Below, one piece after another: positions 17,806 through 25,795 of a stretch of DNA of 46,713 bases. The notes beneath the pieces were generated by a model that worked only from the letters and a program-made list of their open reading frames with translations, did not search any database and was not told the DNA's origin. Source of the DNA: Spirochaetia bacterium (GTDB taxonomy: Bacteria > Spirochaetota > Spirochaetia > JABMQR01); contig JAIPFR010000003.1 in assembly GCA_021736525.1 (NCBI GenBank), positions 1 to 46,713 of the forward strand. Reading direction: 5' to 3'. The position numbers were made by a program, and so were the translations under genes. Each line of letters opens with the position of its first letter. Within the stretch, counting starts at the first letter, position 1.

Positions 17806-19125
17806 TCAATCGGGTATGTTCCCATTCGTAAGTAAACCTATAGACATTGCATCAATGAACTCCGGTAATTCCGGTGTTGTTCTTCCAGATACCATATTGC
17901 CGTCAATAACTGCCGCCCATTCGGTCTGGAAATCCCCCCCCATAGAATTGAAGGCGGGTAGACACGATAACCATCCAGTTGATTTCTTGTTCTCAGCAAG
18001 GCCGGCAGCGGCAACTGCTATAGGTCCATGGCACATAAAAGCAATCATATTGCCTGATTCATCGGCTCCCTGCAGAAAGGTCAGGGGATAACCAGCTTCA
18101 ATCATATTCCATGGACAGAAAGAACCGGGAATCATCAATCCATCATATTCTTCGTGTGATATATCCCTTAAATCCTTAATTTGATACAGATCGTCATTGA
18201 TTTCCTGAAGCGGAACTGACATCCCGAAATTACCTTGTACAACATTAACACCAAGCAGGGGGGGTCTGGATCGTTTACACCCGGTAAAAGTACCAATGAT
18301 GAGTTCTGACCCGCGATGCAGAAACTCAAGTGCTGGAACTGCAATTTCAAAATCCTCGAAATCCCACCCTGCAATAAGCAGCATTCGTTTTCCCTTCAAC
18401 ATGTCTTTACGATTGTCCACATAATCATTATCGAAAAAACTGCATAGCTCAGAAACAAATTCCGGGGTATCCACTGTATCCTGAGCTGTCAGAATCCTTT
18501 CATCCAGAACGCAACGATCATTACTGTAATCACACTTCCTTTTGAGCATAAAGTCCACTTGTTCGTTTCCCGTGCATTTTTTACCGTCGGTAAGACCAAC
18601 TGTAATTAGCGGTATAATCCCACCGCCAATTCCTCCTAATACAGCCCCGTTATTATAAGCTCTCAACAGCAGGTCCTGTACCGGCTTCTCAGTTGACATA
18701 ATATCACCTGATGGTCCGCCTAGTATTATCAGTGCATCATACTCTTCGGCTACCGCTAGAGTCACTTTCACAGCAGTATCAGCTTTCTCGCCTCCTCCCA
18801 CTGGAATCGGGTCAACACTTAACCCCCATAAGCCCTGGACACCTTTTTGCCTGTTGTTGGGTCTTGTCCAATGCCAAGAAACATCATCCACAAGGATAAA
18901 ATCCAGAGCTCCACCAAACTCTCCAATATAAGCAGCTATGTAATAAGCTTGGAAATCGCTGAATTCGCTCGTAATAAGGCATCCTATTTTCTTCCCGACT
19001 AAGGGTCCATACGTTTTTACTGATCCTGGTTTATCTCCGGTCCACAAAAGAGCCCCATCTTTTCTTTGCAGCTCAATACCTTTCGCCTCTATACTTAGCA
19101 AGTATTCATTTACTCTTTTTTTCAT
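17806..19125 (-). CDS. Tandem DJ-1/PfpI-domain protein, one domain lacking the cysteine
   Basis: 439 residues from the ATG at 19125, chosen because GGGGAG lies five bases upstream; an ATG 33 bp earlier lacks a site. Two DJ-1/PfpI domains lie in tandem (about 45-235 and 245-430). The second has the nucleophile elbow C365-H366-G367-P368 and the supporting acid in WDFEDFE (E257). In the first the elbow reads GGIGGGI with no cysteine, so it is probably a structural or regulatory half. Family members include glyoxalase/hydratase, amidase and protease-like enzymes, so no reaction is assigned. It is the first gene after the sigma-54 promoter, ahead of a dehydrogenase and a sugar importer, which suggests a role in processing that substrate. 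Confidence 0.85.
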   Translation of the reverse strand: MKKRVNEYLLSIEAKGIELQRKDGALLWTGDKPGSVKTYGPLVGKKIGCLITSEFSDFQAYYIAAYIGEFGGALDFILVDDVSWHWTRPNNRQKGVQGLWGLSVDPIPVGGGEKADTAVKVTLAVAEEYDALIILGGPSGDIMSTEKPVQDLLLRAYNNGAVLGGIGGGIIPLITVGLTDGKKCTGNEQVDFMLKRKCDYSNDRCVLDERILTAQDTVDTPEFVSELCSFFDNDYVDNRKDMLKGKRMLLIAGWDFEDFEIAVPALEFLHRGSELIIGTFTGCKRSRPPLLGVNVVQGNFGMSVPLQEINDDLYQIKDLRDISHEEYDGLMIPGSFCPWNMIEAGYPLTFLQGADESGNMIAFMCHGPIAVAAAGLAENKKSTGWLSCLPAFNSMGGDFQTEWAAVIDGNMVSGRTTPELPEFIDAMSIGLLTNGNIPD

Positions 19126-19179
19126 TGGTGCTCCCCTGTTTATAAAAGCCGATATCATAAAGTTTTCTTCTTTTACCTT

Positions 19180-19198
19180 AAAGCAGGATCCGTACCAA
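19180..19198 (-). promoter_or_regulatory. Sigma-54 (-24/-12) promoter for the DJ-1/importer-2 operon
   Basis: The minus strand reads TTGGTACGGATCCTGCTTT. GG (19196-19195) and GC (19184-19183) are separated by exactly 10 bp, as RpoN requires, and the match to TGGCACG-N4-TTGCW is 6/7 and 4/5. The predicted start near 19171 leaves a ~46-nt leader to the ATG at 19125. The next genes upstream encode an NtrC-type activator and its kinase. Confidence 0.8.
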
Positions 19199-19278
19199 AA
19201 AAAATTTTTATTTTTCTGCTATTTTCCAGCATCTAAAGCGGAATACTATTCGCTATACGACAGGAAAGTTTTTTTTAG

Positions 19279-19347
19279 TGTTTACTATCTATACAGATAT
19301 TGTAATCACTGTATCGGAAGTAAACAGTGCTTCAGGAAAGTAAACAC
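19279..19347. promoter_or_regulatory. 48-bp dyad plus third half-site: candidate activator-binding sequence
   Basis: TGTTTACT (19279-19286), 4 bp, ATACAG (19291-19296), 12 bp, CTGTAT (19309-19314), 4 bp, AGTAAACA (19319-19326): every block is mirrored around 19302.5. A further AGTAAACAC at 19339 lies 20 bp from the last block. The dyad centre is about 130 bp upstream of the sigma-54 start, a normal distance for an enhancer bound by an NtrC-type protein. It fits the gap just after the kinase gene's stop. Confidence 0.75.
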
Positions 19348-19350
19348 CAG

Positions 19351-21213
19351 CTATAATGAAGAAATGACAGGCAGCTCAATAATAAACCTGCAACCTTTTG
19401 GTTGAGTATTCTCTATATATATAGAACCGCCAATTCTATCAATTATTGAATAACATAACGACAAACCAAGTCCGATGTTTTTGGAGTTTTTCTTTTTGGT
19501 TGAATAAAACGGAAGGAAAATCGATTCCATATCCTTTGCAGGAATTCCCGGTCCGGTATCCTTTATGACCAATCGAGCAATACAGCCAGTATCCGTTTCC
19601 AGAACTTGCGTGCTAATGGTTATTTCTCCACCTTCTGGCATTTCTTCCCGACTGTTTTTCACAATGTTTGTGAGCAACTCCCTGAATTCATTGGAATTCA
19701 AATCAGTAAGAACAGGTTTTTCGGAAAGCTGCAGAGAAAAATATATATTCTCATATTCTTTATTATTTTTAATCAAATTGATAAAGCCAGAAATCAATAC
19801 ATTAAGGTCGGTACGTTCCGTCTTTATAACATGAGCATCTGAAAAATCCACAAGTTTTGATACGATTTGCTTTATAATAAGCAATTCCTCTCGAAGTTCA
19901 GACATAGGATCTTCTAATTGCGCTGATGTTGCCTTTTGTTTGATAAATCGTAGATAGTTAAAGGCTATTTCCAGAGAGTTGTTAATTTCATGGCCAACTC
20001 CAGCCGCAAGCAGACCTATAGAAGCCATGTGATCAGAAAACATTATTTCTTTCTGAAAATTGAAGTAGTCCGTCACATCTTCAATAACGAGAATTTGACC
20101 AACCGTGGATACTCCATCATGAATCGGCAGGATTTTCAATGTATTAATTGTTTGTCTGCCGTTGGTCACTATCGGCACATTGAATAAGATTTTCAATTTT
20201 CTTGATTCAATAGAATCTTTCAAAGCGGCAATCAACCTCTCACTTTGCCATTTAAGCATTGATGATATTGGTTGATGCAGGTAGAACTCCTGTTCAATCT
20301 CAAAGGAATTTTCAAAATACTTATTAGCCATTACTATGTAGTTATTCACGTCAAGAACAAGCAGATTCACCGGCAAGTTTTCAAGAATTGCCTGGTTAAA
20401 ACGTAAAAACGTATAAAATTCTTCCTCTTCAGTCCGTGATTTTTGCTTACGGATATTTTCGGTATAGGTAAGTCTGATTAAATTTATCTTATCTATTGAA
20501 TTTGTCAGTCCTGAGTAAATTGTTTTCCCATTCCTGATAATTGAAACACGATCTGCATAATCATACAGGAGTTCAAAATTATGTGTAATAAAAAGAACTG
20601 CAGTTCCGGCTTTTTTGAGCTGAAACAAAATATTTGAAAAAATTGAAATATGCATATAGGGAAGTTGCGATATAACTTCATCAATAATAAGTACATCAGG
20701 ATTCTGCTCTGCAAGCCGTATCAGTTCTAGAATAACATAATCAGGTTCTTTCAACTGCTCAATCTTGTCTAGAACATGCAGTACAAGTCCATATTTACCG
20801 ATTATTTCTTCAGCTAGTGAAATCAACCGTCCTTTCGGTACCAGTATTCCTGTAAAGCTTGTTGGAGTTGTATAAAGGAGATGTTCCCAAACGGTGAATT
20901 TGGGATTTGCTGTCCTTGATTGATGTATCATTACAATGTGGGGTTTCTTTGTCTGTTTTCTACCAGTTTCTTTGGGAGGCTGAACTTTTGCTAGAATAAC
21001 TTTTCCTGAGTCAGGTTTTACTATTCCGCATATGACTCTTCCCAGTGTGGATTTACCACTCCCCTTTTCCCCAATTAACGCATGGATTTCTCCAGTTTTC
21101 ATAGAAAGACTGACATTATCAAGTATGTTATTAAAACGGTTTTTCAGGGATATATTCTCAAGTGAGACTATCGTTTTCTCAGGCTGTTCCGTTTTCGGCC
21201 TCTCTGATTCCAT
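19351..21213 (-). CDS. ABC-ATPase domain / PAS / histidine kinase fusion
   Basis: 620 residues, no membrane segment. Residues ~15-250 are an ABC nucleotide-binding domain most like the first half of RbsA: Walker A GEKGSGKST (48-56), Q-loop Q98, Walker B DVLIIDE (173-179) and H-loop H211. The signature LSxGQ is lost (QLKEPDY at 153-159) and the Pro after DE is Val. Residues ~265-380 look like a PAS domain. Residues 393-620 are an NtrB-like kinase with H408 in GVGHEINNS, N-box LLTNIVKNS, G1 KDTGPGIP and G2 IGLGLSLCYS. It overlaps the NtrC-type gene by 35 bp and is surely its kinase. The ATPase half probably binds ATP and may dock on a sugar permease or sense nucleotide; both are inference. I know of no characterised protein of this architecture. 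Confidence 0.93.
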   Translation of the reverse strand: MESERPKTEQPEKTIVSLENISLKNRFNNILDNVSLSMKTGEIHALIGEKGSGKSTLGRVICGIVKPDSGKVILAKVQPPKETGRKQTKKPHIVMIHQSRTANPKFTVWEHLLYTTPTSFTGILVPKGRLISLAEEIIGKYGLVLHVLDKIEQLKEPDYVILELIRLAEQNPDVLIIDEVISQLPYMHISIFSNILFQLKKAGTAVLFITHNFELLYDYADRVSIIRNGKTIYSGLTNSIDKINLIRLTYTENIRKQKSRTEEEEFYTFLRFNQAILENLPVNLLVLDVNNYIVMANKYFENSFEIEQEFYLHQPISSMLKWQSERLIAALKDSIESRKLKILFNVPIVTNGRQTINTLKILPIHDGVSTVGQILVIEDVTDYFNFQKEIMFSDHMASIGLLAAGVGHEINNSLEIAFNYLRFIKQKATSAQLEDPMSELREELLIIKQIVSKLVDFSDAHVIKTERTDLNVLISGFINLIKNNKEYENIYFSLQLSEKPVLTDLNSNEFRELLTNIVKNSREEMPEGGEITISTQVLETDTGCIARLVIKDTGPGIPAKDMESIFLPFYSTKKKNSKNIGLGLSLCYSIIDRIGGSIYIENTQPKGCRFIIELPVISSL

Positions 21214-22522
21214 ACTTTTCTATCTTTTTGTATAAGGTTTTTCTGGTCATATTTAATTCTGCTGCAGCTCTTGACTTGTTGAACCCATGCCTGAAAAGAA
21301 CAGTCATTATTATTTCTTTTTCAGCCTGCTCGACAGTACTAAAAGAATGAATCCCGCTCTCTTGAATATTCTTTCTTATATTCACCGGTAAATCTTCTGG
21401 ATAAATACAATCGCTTGACGAGATGGCAAGCGAGTACTGAACAGCATTCTTTAACTCCCTGATATTCCCCGGCCAGGTGTAGTGCATAAAAATATCGAGC
21501 ACCTCCTCAGAAAACTTTTTGCACGAATTGGCAAGATCAGCCCCCCCCGCCACAAAAACATTTACTAATCCTGGAATATCACATAAACGATCACGCAACG
21601 GCGGTAAATTAAGAACCACAGTACTAAGTCTGTAGTAAAGGTCTTCTCTGAATTCTTTTTCACCAATCATGTGCTTTATGTTTTTATTGGTAGCTGCAAT
21701 AAAACGAACATCAACAGTAATTACTTTATTACCGCCAATTCTACGTATTTCATTGTTCTGAAGAGTCCTGAGTATTTTTGACTGAATAGATAAAGACATG
21801 TCGCCAATTTCATCAAGAAACAATGTATGCCCGTTCGCCAATTCAAATATTCCCTTGTACTCCTCTTCTGCACCTGTATAGGCTCCTTTGTTATGTCCAA
21901 ACAACTCATTGTCGAGAATACTTTCCTGAAATGCAGCACAATTGATTTTATGAAGCTCTTTATCTTTTCGCAGTGAATTTTGATGAATAAATTCTGCAAG
22001 CAACTCTTTTCCAGTTCCATTCTCTCCAAGAATTAGAATTGGAAGATCCGTTGAAGCCAGCTTAGCCGCTTTTTCCATCACTTCCGACATAACCGGAGAT
22101 TCAGTTTTAAAAAATCCTTGTTTTTTCACAGCACGGGTATGATTACTGTACCTTGAATCAACAGAAGATAACGCCTTCTCAACTACTTCCAGCAGTTCAT
22201 CAAAATCAATGGGTTTCTGGACATAATCAAAAGCTCCTCTTTTTATTGAATCTACGGCGGAATCGATCGAGGCATATCCTGTAATCATAATTACCGGGGG
22301 GGGATTGCGCCGCGATATAAATATATCAAGAAGGTTCCTGCTATCTTCAGTTCCCAGCATTAAATCCTGTATTATCAGGTCAAACTGCTGCTTCTCAATC
22401 AACTCGAGGGCTGACTTGGAATCAGGAGCATATGCGGCAATATACCCTAAAGGCTGAAAATTTATTTGCAGGCTTCTATACGTGCGAACATTATCATCAA
22501 CTATAAGGATTGACCTTTTCAT
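21179..22522 (-). CDS. NtrC-family sigma-54-dependent response regulator
   Basis: 447 residues from ATG 22522 (a GTG at 22531, overlapping the DeoR stop as GTGA, is the alternative). Domains in order: receiver with D9-D10 and phospho-acceptor D53 in LIIQDLML; AAA+ domain with Walker A GENGTGKE, sigma-54 contact loop GAYTGA (usual GAFTGA; Tyr is a conservative change) and Walker B TLFLDEIGDM; C-terminal Fis-type helix-turn-helix (FNKSRAAAELNMTRKTLYKK). It would activate RpoN promoters after phosphorylation by the overlapping fusion kinase. The dyad and -24/-12 site at 19180-19347 are the obvious target. rpoN itself lies outside the window. Confidence 0.96.
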   Translation of the reverse strand: MKRSILIVDDNVRTYRSLQINFQPLGYIAAYAPDSKSALELIEKQQFDLIIQDLMLGTEDSRNLLDIFISRRNPPPVIMITGYASIDSAVDSIKRGAFDYVQKPIDFDELLEVVEKALSSVDSRYSNHTRAVKKQGFFKTESPVMSEVMEKAAKLASTDLPILILGENGTGKELLAEFIHQNSLRKDKELHKINCAAFQESILDNELFGHNKGAYTGAEEEYKGIFELANGHTLFLDEIGDMSLSIQSKILRTLQNNEIRRIGGNKVITVDVRFIAATNKNIKHMIGEKEFREDLYYRLSTVVLNLPPLRDRLCDIPGLVNVFVAGGADLANSCKKFSEEVLDIFMHYTWPGNIRELKNAVQYSLAISSSDCIYPEDLPVNIRKNIQESGIHSFSTVEQAEKEIIMTVLFRHGFNKSRAAAELNMTRKTLYKKIEKYGIREAENGTA

Positions 22523-22527
22523 AGCTT

Positions 22528-23319
22528 TCACAATTCGGAGAAAACAGTAATATCCAGATCCTCATATCCCCTTTTCAATTCCGGATCAATTGAATCAGTT
22601 ATGAGAATGTCTATATTTTCTGGAGATGCAAAATTCATGAAAGAATCCCTTTCCAGCTTGGTATGATCACATAAAAGTATAACTTGGGAAGCAATCTGTA
22701 TCATTTCCCTTTTTATTTCAGCATGTGCAATATCTGGAGTACTGGCTCCCCTCTTTGCAGAAAAAGAATTGGCTCCCATAAATGCTTTATCGACAGAAAT
22801 AGATTTGAGTATAGAGTTTTCTCTGCTTCCAAGAGTACAATGAAAACCCTTTCTGAGCATACCGCCTACAAGCAATATTTCGCAGTTCTCGTTATTTTCC
22901 AGAATCCCGGCTATGGTCAGGTCATTTGTTACAATTGTCAAATTGTGACGCTCATAAAGGATTTTTGCAAGCTCATAGAGCGTTGTACCAGAGTCAAGAA
23001 GGATAGTATCTCCGTCTTCTACGAGAGAAAGCGCCAGTCGAGAAACTGTACGTTTTTCTTCCAGATTATCAGAAAGACGGCGTTCAATTTTTGTTTCAAA
23101 CCTGGTCTGAGATTTGCTTACCGCTCCTCCGTGCGTACGAGAAATAAACCCTTTCTCGCCTAGTTCTCTAAGATCATTCCGTATCGTTGCACTTGAGACT
23201 GAAAATGCCTCACAAAGTTCCTGACTGGTCACTCTATGTTTTTCATTGATATATTCAACAAGTCGATTTCTTCTTTCTTCAGCAAAAAGTATTTTCTCTA
23301 CAGACTTTTCCTTACCCAT
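22528..23319 (-). CDS. DeoR-family transcriptional regulator
   Basis: 263 residues. The N-terminal winged helix carries the family pattern VTSQELCEAFSVSSATIRNDL; the C-terminal sugar-phosphate sensor domain has DSGTTLYELA, TIVTNDL, LVGGMLR and LCDHTKLERD. DeoR proteins usually repress catabolic operons until a phosphorylated sugar binds. It sits inside the operon it probably controls, between the UlaG-like and NtrC-type genes, so both local and two-component control come from one transcript. AAGGTGATC before the ATG supports the start. The ligand may be the product of the FGGY kinase. Confidence 0.94.
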   Translation of the reverse strand: MGKEKSVEKILFAEERRNRLVEYINEKHRVTSQELCEAFSVSSATIRNDLRELGEKGFISRTHGGAVSKSQTRFETKIERRLSDNLEEKRTVSRLALSLVEDGDTILLDSGTTLYELAKILYERHNLTIVTNDLTIAGILENNENCEILLVGGMLRKGFHCTLGSRENSILKSISVDKAFMGANSFSAKRGASTPDIAHAEIKREMIQIASQVILLCDHTKLERDSFMNFASPENIDILITDSIDPELKRGYEDLDITVFSEL

Positions 23320-23338
23320 CTGATCACCTTATACTAGT

Positions 23339-24235
23339 TTAATGATCTGTAACTGCATATTTTATCCCAATCCTTGCTGGAAAGACATGATCCTGTTTTC
23401 CTGCTTTCTCAATTTTTTCCTGAAGCAGGTTAACATCAGCAGTATTGAAAGCAAACATCCCGAAGTGATGAAGAACCATATACTTTATATCATGTTTTTC
23501 CATAACTTGTAAGGCTTCTTCAATCGTAAAATTTCCAGCAATCCCGCTGTCAGTCAATATACGGCTCCTCCCGTTTACAGGAAGCAGCTGTATATCAATA
23601 GTATAATCATTTAGCCAGGTATCCATTTCTTCAAACGGCACGCAGTCCCCGGAATGGTAAACCGTAACGGATCCGAACTGAAGAACATACCCCAGAAACA
23701 AATGCCTTCCAGAATCATTAACCCTCAGTATCTCGTGCGCTGCAGGTACAGAAAAAACGGTAACACCTTCACCGAAAAACACGTCCCCAAAAGACAGTGT
23801 ATCACCTGCGTCCATACCGATTATTCTGCTATCCGGTACTCCTCGGGATATTCCTACATTCCGTGCTGCTTCAGGCATAATAAATACGCATTCAGGATTA
23901 TTAGCTGCAATAACCGAAAGCAAGCCAGGATCCATGTGATCGGAGTGACTATGAGTACACAGTACTGCGTCAATATTGACAAGGTCTTCCGGTAACAGGG
24001 GCGGATCCATCATGCGAACATGCGGGAACTGCTTTCCCCTATACTTATCTGCCAAGACATCAGATAAATATGCATCTATTATCAGGTTTTTACCATTACC
24101 GCGTAAAAGAAAACCGGCTTGTCCAAGCCACCAAAAGCTGATGCCAAGTTCAACCTCGTTATTGAGATAGGTATCCACCGGCATCAGGTTCATCGTGAGA
24201 ACTGCCGATCTGCTTTTTTTATTCTCTGTATTCAT
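23339..24235 (-). CDS. Metallo-beta-lactamase-fold hydrolase, UlaG-like
   Basis: 298 residues. FWWLGQAGFLL near residue 34 resembles the opening of UlaG (L-ascorbate-6-phosphate lactonase), and the metal site reads THSHSDH with H95, H97, D99 and H100; later ligands include the H in YHSGD and in LHHFG. UlaG-type enzymes open sugar-phosphate lactones. The gene begins one base after the FGGY kinase stop with no clear ribosome site, suggesting coupled translation. Beside a dehydrogenase, a kinase and KDPG aldolase, a sugar-lactone (phosphate) hydrolase fits, but the substrate is inferred. Confidence 0.82.
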   Translation of the reverse strand: MNTENKKSRSAVLTMNLMPVDTYLNNEVELGISFWWLGQAGFLLRGNGKNLIIDAYLSDVLADKYRGKQFPHVRMMDPPLLPEDLVNIDAVLCTHSHSDHMDPGLLSVIAANNPECVFIMPEAARNVGISRGVPDSRIIGMDAGDTLSFGDVFFGEGVTVFSVPAAHEILRVNDSGRHLFLGYVLQFGSVTVYHSGDCVPFEEMDTWLNDYTIDIQLLPVNGRSRILTDSGIAGNFTIEEALQVMEKHDIKYMVLHHFGMFAFNTADVNLLQEKIEKAGKQDHVFPARIGIKYAVTDH

Positions 24236-24236
24236 A

Positions 24237-25754
24237 TCAAACGAATTCCGAGTAAAATTTATCCATAGAGCTTAAGAGCTTTTCATACATGTCAAGCCGC
24301 CGTTGATAGTGCTCAATCAGCTTGGCATTAATTGGAAATGCATCATTTACATGAACCCAGGCTTTCGCACCAGCTTCAGTTGATGGAAATATATTAACCG
24401 CACATGCAGCAACCATTGCTGCCCCCATAGGAGCTCCGTAGTCTTCGGCAATACTGGCGACCGGAACCTGAAGGACAGCAGACTTAATCATCTTCCAGAT
24501 TCTGCTTCGTGCTCCACCGCCTGTTATCCGCATTTCCTGGAGTTGCGTATCAGGCAATATATGCATGAGAGCTTTCCGATAGATACCATATTCAAGAGCG
24601 ACACTTTCAATGACAGCCATAAACAAATCTTTATCATTGTGCTTCCAGTTCAAACCAGCAAAGGTCCCCCGCAAGTGCGGTTGACTTGGGCTTACCCTTC
24701 CTCCCATATGAGGTAAAAACAGCGGATCTGTCATTTTTGGACTCAATTCAGCAGGAAGCAGCGAATCAAACCGGGAGTCATTGTTTTTATCCTTCTTCAG
24801 AATCTCTGCAGCAAACCATTCCAGATTCATTCCGCCGCCGTTAATATACGCATACGGATGCCACAGCCCGGGAGTAACAGAAGCTCCGCACCCAAGAATT
24901 TTCATCTCAATGTCAGGACAAAAAGCATCAGTAGTTGCGGCGAAAACACTTGCAGTACCTGCAACATCGACGCACACTCCGGATTGAACTGCACCGCAGG
25001 ATAAAAATGATGCCGCGGTATCCCCGCACCCGGCTGCAACAGGAACGGATTTCTCCAAGCCGCAGCGTTCGGCCATCTCTTTCGTCAACCCTCCAACGAT
25101 GGTAAAAGGAGAGACAATTTCCGGCATTTTAGCGTTATCCATAGAAAAAATCGCCAGCAGTTCAGCATCCCACTCACTGGCAGGATTATTTGCATACCCG
25201 GAAAAATGCAGATAGGTTGTATCAATAAAACTTTGCCGAGCAGAAAGTCCACACAGCTGCATGGCAGCATACCCGGCAGGCTGAACAAAAGATGCAATCT
25301 CGGCATAGACGTCTGGTCTTTCGTTCTTCCACCAAAGTATTTTCGGACCATGGTTCAGGCTTGGGGGATTACCCGTTTTCAAGGTAACAGCTTCTTCAGC
25401 TTTTTCCCGCATTACTTCAATATAAGGAGTACAGCGTGTATCCAGCCAGGAATCATACGGCGTTACGGCCTTTCCATCACTCCCAACCCCCAATATTCCA
25501 GCCATCTGGCCGTCTATTGCAATACAGGCTATATCAGCTTTCTTAATTTTCCCTGCCTTGAATACACACTCCTGAATAGCACTGCAAACGGAATAAACTT
25601 GAAAATCCGGATCTTCTTCAACAACACCAGTTTTTGGCTGCTGCAGCTTTGAAGGAACAAAAGACGATGAAAGCGCTTCCCCATCTTCAGAAAAAAGTAC
25701 TGCCTTCACACCTTGCGTACCGATATCAACACCAATTACAAATCTGCGTGCCAT
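24237..25754 (-). CDS. FGGY-family carbohydrate kinase (xylulokinase-like)
   Basis: 505 residues. IGVDIGTQGVKAVLF is the phosphate-1 motif, AIDGQMAGIL the substrate-side motif of xylulokinase-like members, and DVAGTASVFA plus ITGGGARSRIWKMI the phosphate-2 and adenosine motifs. It phosphorylates a ketose, polyol or sugar acid with ATP in the cytoplasm. GGGAG seven bases before the ATG supports the start. The operon also encodes two dehydrogenases and KDPG aldolase, so a keto-sugar or sugar acid is a likely substrate; the exact one is not deducible. Confidence 0.92.
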   Translation of the reverse strand: MARRFVIGVDIGTQGVKAVLFSEDGEALSSSFVPSKLQQPKTGVVEEDPDFQVYSVCSAIQECVFKAGKIKKADIACIAIDGQMAGILGVGSDGKAVTPYDSWLDTRCTPYIEVMREKAEEAVTLKTGNPPSLNHGPKILWWKNERPDVYAEIASFVQPAGYAAMQLCGLSARQSFIDTTYLHFSGYANNPASEWDAELLAIFSMDNAKMPEIVSPFTIVGGLTKEMAERCGLEKSVPVAAGCGDTAASFLSCGAVQSGVCVDVAGTASVFAATTDAFCPDIEMKILGCGASVTPGLWHPYAYINGGGMNLEWFAAEILKKDKNNDSRFDSLLPAELSPKMTDPLFLPHMGGRVSPSQPHLRGTFAGLNWKHNDKDLFMAVIESVALEYGIYRKALMHILPDTQLQEMRITGGGARSRIWKMIKSAVLQVPVASIAEDYGAPMGAAMVAACAVNIFPSTEAGAKAWVHVNDAFPINAKLIEHYQRRLDMYEKLLSSMDKFYSEFV

Positions 25755-25795
25755 ACAAATACTCCCTTTATAGTTACATTGATTTTTTCATTCTT

